A stretch of 17,610 bases of DNA from Bacteroidota bacterium (GCA_023433265.1 JAEZDR010000078.1:1-17610), one strand, 5' to 3'; counted from the first letter of the stretch, positions 8,276 to 16,593 are shown. Numbers and translations: made by a program. Notes: generated by a model from the sequence alone, not told the origin.

Positions 8276-9211
8276 GTGAATTTAGAAAGCAATACCCGGC
8301 ACATAAAAGATATAGCCCGGCAACTTGGGTTTGACTATTGTGGTATTGCAAAAGCCGAACTGCTAAGCGAAGATGCAAGAAGGTTGGAAAACTGGTTGAA
8401 GCTTGGTTATCATGGCTCCATGCATTACATGGAAAACTATTTCGACCTGAGGGTCAACCCATCACGTATAGTGCCGGGGGCAAAGTCTGTAATAACACTT
8501 CTGAAGAACTATTATCCAGCACAGCATCAATCGCCTGGAATACCTGGCATTTCGAAGTATGCATACGGAAACGATTATCATGATGTGATAAGAGATCAGT
8601 TAAGGACATTCTTGGCCAGGTTAAAAGAAAGCATTGGACAAATTGACGGACGGGGATTTATAGACTCCGCACCAGTGCTGGAAAGAAGCTGGGCTACTAA
8701 AAGTGGGCTTGGATGGATTGGAAAAAATGGAAACCTTTTAACCAGGCAAAGTGGTTCTTTCTTTTTTATTGCCACACTGATTGTGGATGTTGAGCTTCTT
8801 TACGATGATCCTTTTGCTAAAGATTATTGTGGCAGTTGCAGGCGTTGTATTGAAGCCTGCCCCACCGAAGCTATTATGGAGAATAAGGTCATCAACGGCA
8901 GCCAATGCATTTCTTATTTCACCATTGAATTAAAGGATGAAATTATTCCGGCAGACATGCAGGGTCGATTTAAAAATTGGATGTTTGGCTGCGATATTTG
9001 TCAGGATGTTTGCCCCTGGAATAGGTTTAGTAAGCCAAATGAAGAGCCTGCCTTCACACCCCTGCAGGAGGTCTTGCAATTTAGTTTTAAGGACTGGGAG
9101 GAACTGGCAGAGGATTCCTTTAAAAAGATATTCAGGCATTCTCCGATTAAACGCTCTAAGTATAAAGGCATTGTGAGGAACCTTAAGTTTATCAAACCTT
9201 CCGGCACATAA
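8276..9211 (+). CDS. queG: Epoxyqueuosine reductase
   Basis: QueG performs the last step of queuosine synthesis, reducing epoxyqueuosine to queuosine in the anticodon of GUN tRNAs, with cobalamin and two 4Fe-4S clusters; it is cytosolic. Seen here are the N-terminal LGFDYCGIAKA, GFIDSAPVLERSWA with the proposed proton-donor Asp130, the hallmark GLGWIGKNGNLLT, and two ferredoxin-like clusters. The cluster cysteines are Cys185, Cys188, Cys191, Cys195 and Cys211, Cys239, Cys242, Cys246 (CGSCRRCIEACP, CDICQDVCPW). At 311 residues it is the short form without a C-terminal HEAT-repeat extension. The start is a GTG fixed by an in-frame TGA two codons upstream. No other queuosine genes are nearby. 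It faces the dgt gene, with stops only nine bases apart. Confidence 0.95.
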   Translation: MNLESNTRHIKDIARQLGFDYCGIAKAELLSEDARRLENWLKLGYHGSMHYMENYFDLRVNPSRIVPGAKSVITLLKNYYPAQHQSPGIPGISKYAYGNDYHDVIRDQLRTFLARLKESIGQIDGRGFIDSAPVLERSWATKSGLGWIGKNGNLLTRQSGSFFFIATLIVDVELLYDDPFAKDYCGSCRRCIEACPTEAIMENKVINGSQCISYFTIELKDEIIPADMQGRFKNWMFGCDICQDVCPWNRFSKPNEEPAFTPLQEVLQFSFKDWEELAEDSFKKIFRHSPIKRSKYKGIVRNLKFIKPSGT

Positions 9212-9226
9212 GCTAAAGGGTTAGCT
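9211..9226. terminator. Short hairpin at the queG/dgt convergence
   Basis: AGCTAA, loop AGGG, TTAGCT: a perfect 6-bp stem spanning the whole 9-base gap and overlapping the last base of the queG stop and all of the dgt stop. There is no T-run on either side, so it is a weak terminator at best. Confidence 0.3.
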
Positions 9227-10591
9227 GGAGATATTGATGCCTGTTATTTTTCTATACATGTCAACCGCATATAAGTCTGTCATGCCCGAAATGAAGTCAA
9301 CAATGGATAAAAGGTCATTATAGAAGTCTTCCTGCTTACCTGTTATCACGTACTGCCGGGAAACAAGTTGCAGGAGTTTTCTCGATTTCTGCGACTTGCC
9401 ATCAATAAGCGCTGCGTAGTATTCTTTTAACAATGCTCCAATAACGTTATAGCCAGCTATTTCTATCTCCACGACTGATCTATAATTGTAAATATGCTTG
9501 TAGCTATATTCATCTATTTGTTTAATGATGGCAAGTTGATCAGCAGGTAGCAAGTCAATAAGAGGTTTATTTAAAGAACCTTCCAGTAGCGCCTCTTCCT
9601 GTTGCAGGAAAATATCCGTAACAGCAGTCGCCAGGTGATTGATGACCTTCGCCCGGAGGTACTGCATTTTTTGGTTTTCGTCTCTTATGCTATCAAGGGT
9701 CTTCTCTGCCTTAGCTTGTTCGTCGGTGCTGAAGAAAGCTAACAACAGTTCCTTTATCTTGGCAGTCGAGATGATTCCGAGACGGTGAGCGTCTTCGAAA
9801 TCTATTACCCTATAACATATATCGTCTGCTGCCTCTACAAGAAACACAAAGGGATGGCGGGCATAGACCATCTTCCCCGGTTCAAGTTCAGGTAATCCTA
9901 AGGCATCGGCAATTTGCTTGAAAGTGTAAGCTTCCGCCTGGAAGAACCCCGACTTTTTAGTAACCAGCAGTGCTTTATTGAAGCCATTGAGCGAGTCGCA
10001 CGGATATTTTACAATCGAGGCTAATGTGGCATAAGTAAGTCGAAAACCTCCGCCCAGTTGCTCATTGAAGTCGTGCGTAAGCGTTCTGAATGCATTTGCA
10101 TTGCCCTCAAACTTTAGAAAATCTTGTTGTTGTACATCAGACAGGCTATCAACAAAGCGTTGTTTTTCATCGCCGGCCAATTGCTTGAAAAACGACCGGA
10201 TAGCGTCTTCACCCGAATGACCGAACGGAGGATTTCCAATGTCGTGCGCCAGGCAAGCCGCAGCAATTACTGAAGCAAGTTCGTACCTGTAAAATTCCTG
10301 GAATCGCTCATCAGCCCGGTTATAGAGTTGGGCTAATTTGTCTCCAACTGCTTTCCCGAGCGATCGGCCTACCGATGCTACTTCAAGGCTATGCGTAAGA
10401 CGATTATGTACCAGCACAGCCCCCGGTAAAGGAAATACCTGTGTTTTGTTCTGTAGCCTTCTGAAGGCAGAAGAAAATATAATACGGTCGTAATCTCTCA
10501 GGAACGAAGTGCGCACATCGTCCTGTTGTTGTGCCTGTTGCCTGTGTTCGCTTCCCGTTCTCAGCGAGCTATAAAGATTTTCCCAGTTCAT
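9221..10591 (-). CDS. dgt: Deoxyguanosine triphosphate triphosphohydrolase-like HD protein
   Basis: A 456-residue HD-superfamily nucleotidase that removes triphosphate from dGTP or other dNTPs in the cytosol, limiting dNTP pools. The N-terminal signature (RTSFLRDYDRIIFSSAFRRLQNKTQVF) is typical of the dNTPase family. Metal-ligand candidates are His67 in NRLTHSLEVA, His116-Asp117 in CLAHDIGNPPFGH, and Asp257 in EAADDICYRV. FEGNANAFR near 161-169 is another family block. The length fits the long dgt type. It starts at the ATG at 10591, 36 bases after the MFS gene stop, and is probably cotranscribed with it. dNTP specificity cannot be read from sequence. Confidence 0.92.
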   Translation of the reverse strand: MNWENLYSSLRTGSEHRQQAQQQDDVRTSFLRDYDRIIFSSAFRRLQNKTQVFPLPGAVLVHNRLTHSLEVASVGRSLGKAVGDKLAQLYNRADERFQEFYRYELASVIAAACLAHDIGNPPFGHSGEDAIRSFFKQLAGDEKQRFVDSLSDVQQQDFLKFEGNANAFRTLTHDFNEQLGGGFRLTYATLASIVKYPCDSLNGFNKALLVTKKSGFFQAEAYTFKQIADALGLPELEPGKMVYARHPFVFLVEAADDICYRVIDFEDAHRLGIISTAKIKELLLAFFSTDEQAKAEKTLDSIRDENQKMQYLRAKVINHLATAVTDIFLQQEEALLEGSLNKPLIDLLPADQLAIIKQIDEYSYKHIYNYRSVVEIEIAGYNVIGALLKEYYAALIDGKSQKSRKLLQLVSRQYVITGKQEDFYNDLLSIVDFISGMTDLYAVDMYRKITGINISS

Positions 10592-10627
10592 CGGCTGTAA
10601 AAATACCAGCTAAGTAGCATACAAGGC

Positions 10628-11788
10628 CTAAAGCATTTTCCTCAGTTGAAGGGCGAGCGCCCATATTGCAATTGAAAGCAAGGCGAGTAATACGAAAGCC
10701 CAACGCATGTTCCAGGTGTGAGAGATAAAACCAATTACCGGTGGCCCGATTAAAAAGCCAAAATAACCGATGAAAGTAACGGAGGAGATTGCGTATGCCG
10801 CAGGCATCCGGGTTGATTTGCCGGCTAAGGAATAAATGAGCGGAATGATGATGGCGTCGGCTGCGCCGATAATAAGAAATGCTAGGGATGCCGGTAATAA
10901 AGCCGGAAACGCCGCAGCCAGCAGAAAGCCGGCCGCCATCAACAACCCATCTGCCTTAAGTAGGTTAATAGTGCCGAAGCGGTTGATAAGCTTATCGCCG
11001 AAAATGCGGCCTAATGCCATGGTTACAATAAAGCAGGTGTAGCCAAGTGTTACCAAACCCGGTGCAGGCCTAACCACCTGTTGGAAGTAGTTGACACTCC
11101 AATCAAACATAGCGCCCTCGCAAAGCATGGTACAAAAAGTAATTGCTCCCATAGTTAGGAGCGAAGCGTCGGGCTTCACAAATAAAGGAGGCCGGGTACC
11201 GGGGCGTTTGTTTGCCCTGCTGCCGTAATTGAAGTAAAGAAATATCAATAAGAGGCAGGCAAGGACTATAACAAGAAAGTGAATTGTTACGGATATCTCA
11301 TTTGCAAGCATTACTGTTCCAATGCCAGCCGCAACAATGCATGACACACTCCATATTCCGTGAAGGCGGGCAACAATTGGCTTTTGTGCAATCGTCTGCA
11401 CCTCGATGGAGTGCGTGTTGTTGGCCATATTGAAAAAGTTCCGGAACACACCAAAAAGAAACAATGCCAGCACTAATTGCATGGTGTTTTGTGCAACGGC
11501 TATCAGCAACAATGAAATGGTGTAGAGGATACCCGTAAAAACCATGATAAATCGTGTTCCAAACCGTTCTATTAGCCAGCCGGAGACAATGATGCCACCC
11601 ATTAGACCAAGCGGAGAAGCAAATAAGATGCTGCCCCACTCTGCATCGTTATACGCAAACTTTTGTTGTACACTCGGGATGCGGGAAGACCATGTAGCCG
11701 CTATAATGCCGGAAATAAAGAAAAAGACGGTGACAACAAAGCGTTGTCTTTTGTAAAACGGTGTTGCAGGTGTGTTGCTGTGCAGCAT
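10628..11788 (-). CDS. MFS transporter, substrate unknown
   Basis: A 386-residue protein with about twelve hydrophobic segments, as expected of a major facilitator superfamily permease in the inner membrane. Motif-A-like residues follow the second helix (GWLIERFGTRF). TWSSRIPSVQQKF in the first loop resembles the YbjJ-like branch, as far as I can judge by eye. The substrate cannot be named. I prefer the ATG at 11788 over the TTG at 11821: a -7 promoter box lies between them and would be inside the coding region otherwise. It is the first gene of a two-gene unit with dgt and diverges from the signalling operon across a gap of about 125 bases. Confidence 0.85.
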   Translation of the reverse strand: MLHSNTPATPFYKRQRFVVTVFFFISGIIAATWSSRIPSVQQKFAYNDAEWGSILFASPLGLMGGIIVSGWLIERFGTRFIMVFTGILYTISLLLIAVAQNTMQLVLALFLFGVFRNFFNMANNTHSIEVQTIAQKPIVARLHGIWSVSCIVAAGIGTVMLANEISVTIHFLVIVLACLLLIFLYFNYGSRANKRPGTRPPLFVKPDASLLTMGAITFCTMLCEGAMFDWSVNYFQQVVRPAPGLVTLGYTCFIVTMALGRIFGDKLINRFGTINLLKADGLLMAAGFLLAAAFPALLPASLAFLIIGAADAIIIPLIYSLAGKSTRMPAAYAISSVTFIGYFGFLIGPPVIGFISHTWNMRWAFVLLALLSIAIWALALQLRKML

Positions 11789-11794
11789 TCGTTG

Positions 11795-11825
11795 CAAATG
11801 TAGTGCTGCAATATGGTGCAACGAA
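11795..11825 (-). promoter_or_regulatory. Candidate Bacteroidota promoter for the MFS-dgt unit
   Basis: On the minus strand, TTCG (11825-11822, three of four matches to the -33 TTTG) is followed after 19 bases by TACATTTG (11802-11795), a full -7 match. The box ends six bases before the ATG at 11788, so the leader would be almost absent. Confidence 0.5.
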
Positions 11826-11889
11826 GCGTGTGCTGCAATAGCTCTAATAGAAAAACCATTTTCTTCTTTTAAGTTCCTTTATATTAAAT

Positions 11890-11897
11890 TACTTTTG
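11890..11897 (+). promoter_or_regulatory. Candidate -7 box for the four-gene signalling operon
   Basis: TACTTTTG is a full match to TAnnTTTG and lies 17 bases before the ATG at 11915. The -33 region holds only a TTTT run (11867-11870). The implied leader is about 10-13 nt with no clear ribosome binding site. Confidence 0.5.
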
Positions 11898-11914
11898 CAC
11901 TACCCTCGCCCCTA

Positions 11915-12679
11915 ATGAGTACGGAGATTAGAATCAGAGCCTTCAGAGCACCGGAAGACCCGCAGACCTGCTTCAACTTTATTGAAGGACATCGTAAGGT
12001 TCTATCTATCTATGGCATCGAGAATATCACAACGAATAATAACGATTGGGTAAATCACAATAACATTTTTGTTATAGTGGTAGAAAGCCTGGACGGCAAG
12101 AAGTTGTACGGAGGTGCAAGAATTGAATGTGTAGATGGTATTCACCAACTGCCCATAGAGGAAGCCACCGGCGATATGGATCCCAAGATCCATGAGGTAG
12201 TGCGCTATTACGCTCAATTTGGGGCAGGAGAAATATCCGGCTTGTGGAACTCCAAGGAGGTAGCAGGCCTCGGAATTGGAAGTATTTATCCATCCCGTGT
12301 AGCTGTAGCCCTGGCTTCGCAGATAGGGGTGGAGGTCATGTTCTCATTGTGCTCTCCGGCCACTGTGCGCTTTCAGAAATGGTTAGGTGGACGTGAGCTG
12401 GTAGATGTAGGTAACAGGGGAACATTTTATTATCCTAAGCTGGATCTTGTCGCAACCGCATTATTTTGCGACGAGATGATTGAATTGAGTCATACTATTC
12501 AACGCGAAAAAGATAAAGCACTGGCTATTCGCGACAACCCTACTGCTGTTGTAAAAGAAAAGTCGCCTTTCGGGAACGTGGATGTAATAATCCATTACGA
12601 CACTGTGCTTAAGTCGGCCCACCCCAATGAGTTTAAGCTCCATCTTCCCACATCCTACAAACCTTCTCCTAATCAATGA
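11915..12679 (+). CDS. GNAT-like acyltransferase, loosely reminiscent of autoinducer synthases
   Basis: A 254-residue soluble protein that I cannot assign to a named family. The layout suggests an N-acyltransferase fold. A beta segment ending in GGARIE (66-71) resembles the VG..RL strand of GNAT and LuxI-type enzymes. GEISGLWNSKEVAGLGIG (105-122) recalls the WE.SRFAV block of acyl-homoserine lactone synthases and occupies the acyl-donor-binding place. A helix and SLCSPATVRFQKWLGG (144-159) resemble the end of the GNAT core. The last ~75 residues are an extra C-terminal part. The classical LuxI Arg/Phe/Trp/Asp residues at the N-terminus are not evident. Its final codons overlap the next gene (ATGA), so the two are translationally coupled. 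The position ahead of a methyltransferase and two kinases suggests small-molecule synthesis for signalling; this is inference. Confidence 0.55.
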   Translation: MSTEIRIRAFRAPEDPQTCFNFIEGHRKVLSIYGIENITTNNNDWVNHNNIFVIVVESLDGKKLYGGARIECVDGIHQLPIEEATGDMDPKIHEVVRYYAQFGAGEISGLWNSKEVAGLGIGSIYPSRVAVALASQIGVEVMFSLCSPATVRFQKWLGGRELVDVGNRGTFYYPKLDLVATALFCDEMIELSHTIQREKDKALAIRDNPTAVVKEKSPFGNVDVIIHYDTVLKSAHPNEFKLHLPTSYKPSPNQ

Positions 12680-13314
12680 AACGCTTGTTCGTTGGCATTA
12701 TCAGCAATAGTTTGATGGTGGTACTACCACTCCTGCTTAAACCGCATCTGATGGCGGATTACCGTATAATTATTATACTGTTGGGCGGCATGTTTATCTG
12801 GCTCACTCAACCCGTAATAAGCGCATCGGAAACCAGGGAAAACAAAGGCAGCGACTCATATTCTGTGCTGGTTATTTTGCTTGCTTCATTGGTAAGCGTT
12901 GTAGCGCCTATCATTCACTGGGCTTATTTTATGAACGAACAGGGAACAAGCCTTACTGCTTTGATTGCAGGCCTTGTGATTATGATAACTGGTTTGCTTA
13001 TGAGGGCTTGGGCAGTTAGCACACTAGGCATGTTTTTTACCCCTACCGTACAAATAAAAGAAGAACACCGGTTGGTTACCATTGGCCCTTACGCTTTGGT
13101 GAGGCACCCTAGTTATACAGGCGCTTATCTTGCCATTGTGGCTCCTGCCGTTATTTTGAACAGTGTTCCCGGTATGCTCATTGCCGCTACTTCAATGGCC
13201 CTGGCTTATTACATAAGAATAAAAATAGAAGAGAAAGCCCTGCTGCAGCACTTTGGAGACGAGTATAAAGCTTACATTCGGAGAACAAAGATGTTGATCC
13301 CTTATGTTTGGTGA
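12676..13314 (+). CDS. Isoprenylcysteine carboxyl methyltransferase-family membrane protein
   Basis: A 212-residue protein with four to five predicted transmembrane helices, then the ICMT/PEMT signature GPYALVRHPSYTG (137-149) and the distal IEEKALLQHFGDEYKAY (184-200) ending LIPYVW. Together these form the SAM- and substrate-binding face at the membrane surface in this family. Eukaryotic members methylate prenylated cysteine carboxylates. Bacterial members have few known substrates and may act on lipids or small hydrophobic acids. Its ATG overlaps the upstream acyltransferase stop by four bases. Downstream, the stop is followed by further in-frame stops (TGA-TGA-TAA) and the kinase ATG after six bases. 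Coupling to an acyltransferase makes a methylated lipid or acylated product a reasonable guess. Confidence 0.85.
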   Translation: MKRLFVGIISNSLMVVLPLLLKPHLMADYRIIIILLGGMFIWLTQPVISASETRENKGSDSYSVLVILLASLVSVVAPIIHWAYFMNEQGTSLTALIAGLVIMITGLLMRAWAVSTLGMFFTPTVQIKEEHRLVTIGPYALVRHPSYTGAYLAIVAPAVILNSVPGMLIAATSMALAYYIRIKIEEKALLQHFGDEYKAYIRRTKMLIPYVW

Positions 13315-13320
13315 TGATAA

Positions 13321-15474
13321 ATGAAAACCTGCCCTTATAATACTAGCTGCAAGATCCTGTTGTTTTTCTTGCTATTCCTGTTCAGCGATAGCATAAAAGC
13401 ACAGCGGGTTATCCGTATTTCTAATGACAACTATACCCTGCGCTTGTCGAAAGCAGGAAGCTATTGGATTGATGATAAGGGCAACACTGCACCCGACGAA
13501 GTACTACAGCAAAAGTTCATTGAGTCCAATGGAAATATCCCTGTATTTAAGAGCAGTGTGGAGAATGTTTGGTTGAAATTCCGTGTTGCTAACCAAAGAA
13601 AGAACAGCACCATATTACTGGATGTTCAGTATACCAACCTTTCCCGTATTATCGTCTACGAGGTACAACCGGATAGAACAATAATACCTTTACAACAACA
13701 GGGTAACGAGGTTAAGTACAAAAGTGTTGTACCCTATAGTTCTAATTATACATTTAGATTACCGGTACCGCTAAATGAAGAGCGTACTTTTCTCGTAAAC
13801 GTAAAGAGCGAACACCCCATTATTTTTCCTGCTAACGTAGGCATATTTGCAGTGGTTCAACGCGACGCGATGATCCAGTCACTTATCATCGGATTTTATT
13901 TTGGTGTGTTGGTGATTATGCTCTTTTACAATTTCTTTCTTTACCTGTCAACCTACGACAGAAACTACCTCCTTTATGTGTTCTACCTGGCGGCGCTGGG
14001 TTTAGCGCAACTGGCTGCTTCGGGGTATGGCTACAAGTTTATTTGGCAAAGTTTTCCTGAGCTTAACAGGATGGCGGTACCCCTTACCACTGCTTTATCC
14101 GCAATTACCGGCATCTTCTTTACTATTGAGTTTCTGAATACAAAGACCAATTTCCGCAAAGCACACAACCTGCTGTTGATTTTTGTAGGCATCTACCTTG
14201 TTGGCCTTGCCATAGCGCCCTTTACCAAATTGCATTACGCCTACGATGTGGTAAACTTTGTAAGCCTTGTTGCCGCAGTTACCATTGTAATGCTCTGCGT
14301 TTCGCTCATGCGCCAGGGATACAGGCCGGCTAAGCTCTACCTTTTGGGTTGGTCGTTTATGTTGGTTTCGCTCATATTGGTGGTGCTCCGCAATCTTTCT
14401 GTTTTACCTTATAACACTTTCACCGCCTATATACTCTACACCGGTTCGGTTTTAGAAGTGGCGCTGCTTTCGTTCGCTCTTGCCGATAAGATTAATATCT
14501 ATAAGAAAGAAAAAGAGGCTTCGCAACAGCAGGCTTTGCTTGCATTGCAGGAAAATGAAAGAATTGTACGGGAGCAGAACATTGTTTTAGAACAGAAGGT
14601 TGCCGAAAGAACAGAAGAGTTGAGTGTAGCTTTACACGAACTTAAGGACGCTCAAACGCAGCTTGTGGAGTCGGAGAAGATGGCCTCTCTTGGTCAGTTG
14701 ACTGCCGGGATTGCACACGAGATTAATAACCCAATCAATTTTGTGCAATCAAATGTGAAGCCTATCAGGATGGATGTGGAAGACCTGCTTCGTATCATCG
14801 ACGAATACGGGCAATTACACAACCTTGATGAAGGCGCGATGAGTAAGAAGCTACAGGAGGTAGCAATGTTGAAAAAAGAATTAGACGTTGATTTCCTGCG
14901 GTCGGAGGTTGACGAACTTCTGAACGGCATTGAAGACGGAGCTTCAAGAACGGCGGAAATCGTGAGGGGGCTTAGGACGTTTAGCAGGGTTGATGAAAGC
15001 GAAATAAAAACGATAGACGTACACGAAGGGCTGGATTCTACATTGATTATCCTGAAGAGCAATATTCCCAAATACATCCAGCTGAAAAAGCAATATAATG
15101 CCAATCCCATGATTGAGTGTTTTCCGGGTAAGCTCAACCAGGTATTCATGAACATTCTCAGTAATGCTATCCAGGCTATAACAGACCAGCCACAACACGG
15201 TGAGGAGGAAATTGTGGTGAGTACCGGCGACGACGGACCGGATAGAATATGGGTTTCCATCAAGGACAGCGGGCCCGGCATGAGCGCCGATGTGAAGCAA
15301 AAAATCTTTGATCCTTTTTTCACTACAAAGGATGTGGGACAAGGCACAGGGCTTGGTTTAGCCATCGTTTTTAAGATAATTCAAAAGCACGAAGGCAGCA
15401 TCAAAGTGAACTCGGAGGAAGGAAAAGGAGCAGAATTTCTTATAAATTTACCTCGAAAGCTTTCAAATTATTAG
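13321..15474 (+). CDS. 7TMR-DISM membrane sensor histidine kinase
   Basis: A 717-residue receptor kinase. A signal peptide (ends SDSIKAQ near 28) leads into a beta-rich extracytoplasmic 7TMR-DISMED2-type domain (about 35-180). Seven hydrophobic helices (about 188-395) contain the typical YNFFLYLSTYDRNYLLYVFY. A coiled coil follows (about 400-450). The kinase has H-box His466 in GQLTAGIAHEINNPINF, X-region GLRTFSR, N-box Asn615 in NILSNAIQAI, G1 Asp649 in DSGPGM, and G2 at Gly675 in GTGLGLAI, so it should be active. Between H- and N-boxes is a longer than usual helical stretch (about 480-540). By family, the outer domain senses a small ligand, possibly a carbohydrate or other metabolite. It is third in the operon, and the likely phosphate acceptor is encoded 15 bases downstream. 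Confidence 0.92.
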   Translation: MKTCPYNTSCKILLFFLLFLFSDSIKAQRVIRISNDNYTLRLSKAGSYWIDDKGNTAPDEVLQQKFIESNGNIPVFKSSVENVWLKFRVANQRKNSTILLDVQYTNLSRIIVYEVQPDRTIIPLQQQGNEVKYKSVVPYSSNYTFRLPVPLNEERTFLVNVKSEHPIIFPANVGIFAVVQRDAMIQSLIIGFYFGVLVIMLFYNFFLYLSTYDRNYLLYVFYLAALGLAQLAASGYGYKFIWQSFPELNRMAVPLTTALSAITGIFFTIEFLNTKTNFRKAHNLLLIFVGIYLVGLAIAPFTKLHYAYDVVNFVSLVAAVTIVMLCVSLMRQGYRPAKLYLLGWSFMLVSLILVVLRNLSVLPYNTFTAYILYTGSVLEVALLSFALADKINIYKKEKEASQQQALLALQENERIVREQNIVLEQKVAERTEELSVALHELKDAQTQLVESEKMASLGQLTAGIAHEINNPINFVQSNVKPIRMDVEDLLRIIDEYGQLHNLDEGAMSKKLQEVAMLKKELDVDFLRSEVDELLNGIEDGASRTAEIVRGLRTFSRVDESEIKTIDVHEGLDSTLIILKSNIPKYIQLKKQYNANPMIECFPGKLNQVFMNILSNAIQAITDQPQHGEEEIVVSTGDDGPDRIWVSIKDSGPGMSADVKQKIFDPFFTTKDVGQGTGLGLAIVFKIIQKHEGSIKVNSEEGKGAEFLINLPRKLSNY

Positions 15475-15489
15475 TTATTTTGTAGTCCG

Positions 15490-16593
15490 ATGTCCAGGCA
15501 GAAACCAATAAAAGTGCTTTATGTAGACGATGAAGCTAACAACTTGCTCGCCTTCAATTCTACATTCCGCCGTCATTACCAGGTGTTCACCAGCGCTTCC
15601 GCCTCCGAAGGCATTAAAGTGCTGAACGACGAGGAAATACATGTGATTATTGCCGATCAGCGAATGCCGAAAACAAGTGGTGTTGAGTTTTTTGAAATCG
15701 TTCGCACTGCATTTCCTGATGCTATTCGCATTCTCCTAACCGGCTACTCCGATATCGAAGCGGTAATTAGTGCCATTAACAAAGGCGAAATATACCGCTA
15801 CATCAAAAAGCCCTGGGATGCCAACGAACTACAGGTGGCTATCCAAAACGCTTACGAAATTTATACAACAAGAAAGCTTTTAAAGGAAAAAGTATCTGAG
15901 CTTGAAAAGACTAACGACGAGCTCAACAGGTTTATCTATAGCATCTCTCACGACCTTCGTTCGCCGCTTGCATCTGTAATGGGTATACTCAATCTTGCCG
16001 CCATGGAAAAGTCTGTTGAAGACCCTAACGGATACATGGAGATGATTGAGAAATGCGTAAAGCGAATGGATGGCTTTATCCTGAAAGTGATTGAATATTA
16101 CAAGAGCATAAGAGTAGACAACGATATAGACGAAATTAATTTCAATGAGATCCTTAACAACAGTGTTGAAATGTGTCGCATGCAAAACAACAATGTTGAT
16201 TTCAGGATTAACATCAACCAGCCTGTTCCATTTGTTACCGATAGTTTTAGGTTGTCCATCATCATAGATAACCTCATATCAAACGCAGTCAAATACCAGA
16301 AGCCACATGCCACCGATCCTTTTGTTATGATTGATGTGGACGTAAAAGAAGATCATGCTTCTATACGCATCGAAGACAATGGCACCGGTATCTTGGAAGA
16401 TCACTTAAATAAGCTGTTCAAGATTTTCTTCCGTGGCGACTATAAAGTTACCGGTCTGGGCATAGGTTTATACATCGTAAAAGAAGCGCTGCATAGGCTT
16501 GGAGGCGACATTTCCGTGCACAGCAACTACGGGGTGGGCACTGTTTTCCAGGTAACCGTTCCAAACAAAGCAAGGATCCTTGAGCCTGCATAA
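15490..16593 (+). CDS. Receiver-histidine kinase fusion (REC-HisKA-HATPase)
   Basis: A 367-residue cytoplasmic protein. The receiver domain (about 7-122) has acidic pocket Asp13-Asp14, phosphoacceptor Asp56 in IIADQRMP, Thr84 in LLTGYSD and Lys107 in KKPWD, so it looks functional. A short coiled linker (128-146) leads to a kinase with His154 in YSISHDLRSPL, Asn265 in DNLISNAVKY, G1 Asp296 in EDNGTGI and G2 at 322-326 in GLGIGLYIV. No DNA-binding or other output domain is present. Placed right after the membrane kinase, it probably takes its phosphate and thereby tunes its own kinase, passing the signal to a partner encoded elsewhere (inference). TTATTTTG at 15476-15483, a 7/8 match to the -7 consensus just before the ATG, hints at an extra internal promoter, but weakly. 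Confidence 0.92.
   Translation: MSRQKPIKVLYVDDEANNLLAFNSTFRRHYQVFTSASASEGIKVLNDEEIHVIIADQRMPKTSGVEFFEIVRTAFPDAIRILLTGYSDIEAVISAINKGEIYRYIKKPWDANELQVAIQNAYEIYTTRKLLKEKVSELEKTNDELNRFIYSISHDLRSPLASVMGILNLAAMEKSVEDPNGYMEMIEKCVKRMDGFILKVIEYYKSIRVDNDIDEINFNEILNNSVEMCRMQNNNVDFRININQPVPFVTDSFRLSIIIDNLISNAVKYQKPHATDPFVMIDVDVKEDHASIRIEDNGTGILEDHLNKLFKIFFRGDYKVTGLGIGLYIVKEALHRLGGDISVHSNYGVGTVFQVTVPNKARILEPA

Noticed and set aside
14694..15365. 223-codon minus-strand open frame
   Set aside because: It is antisense to the kinase core of the sensor histidine kinase, whose motifs are fully conserved; it is low-complexity Ser/Leu-rich with no known domain.
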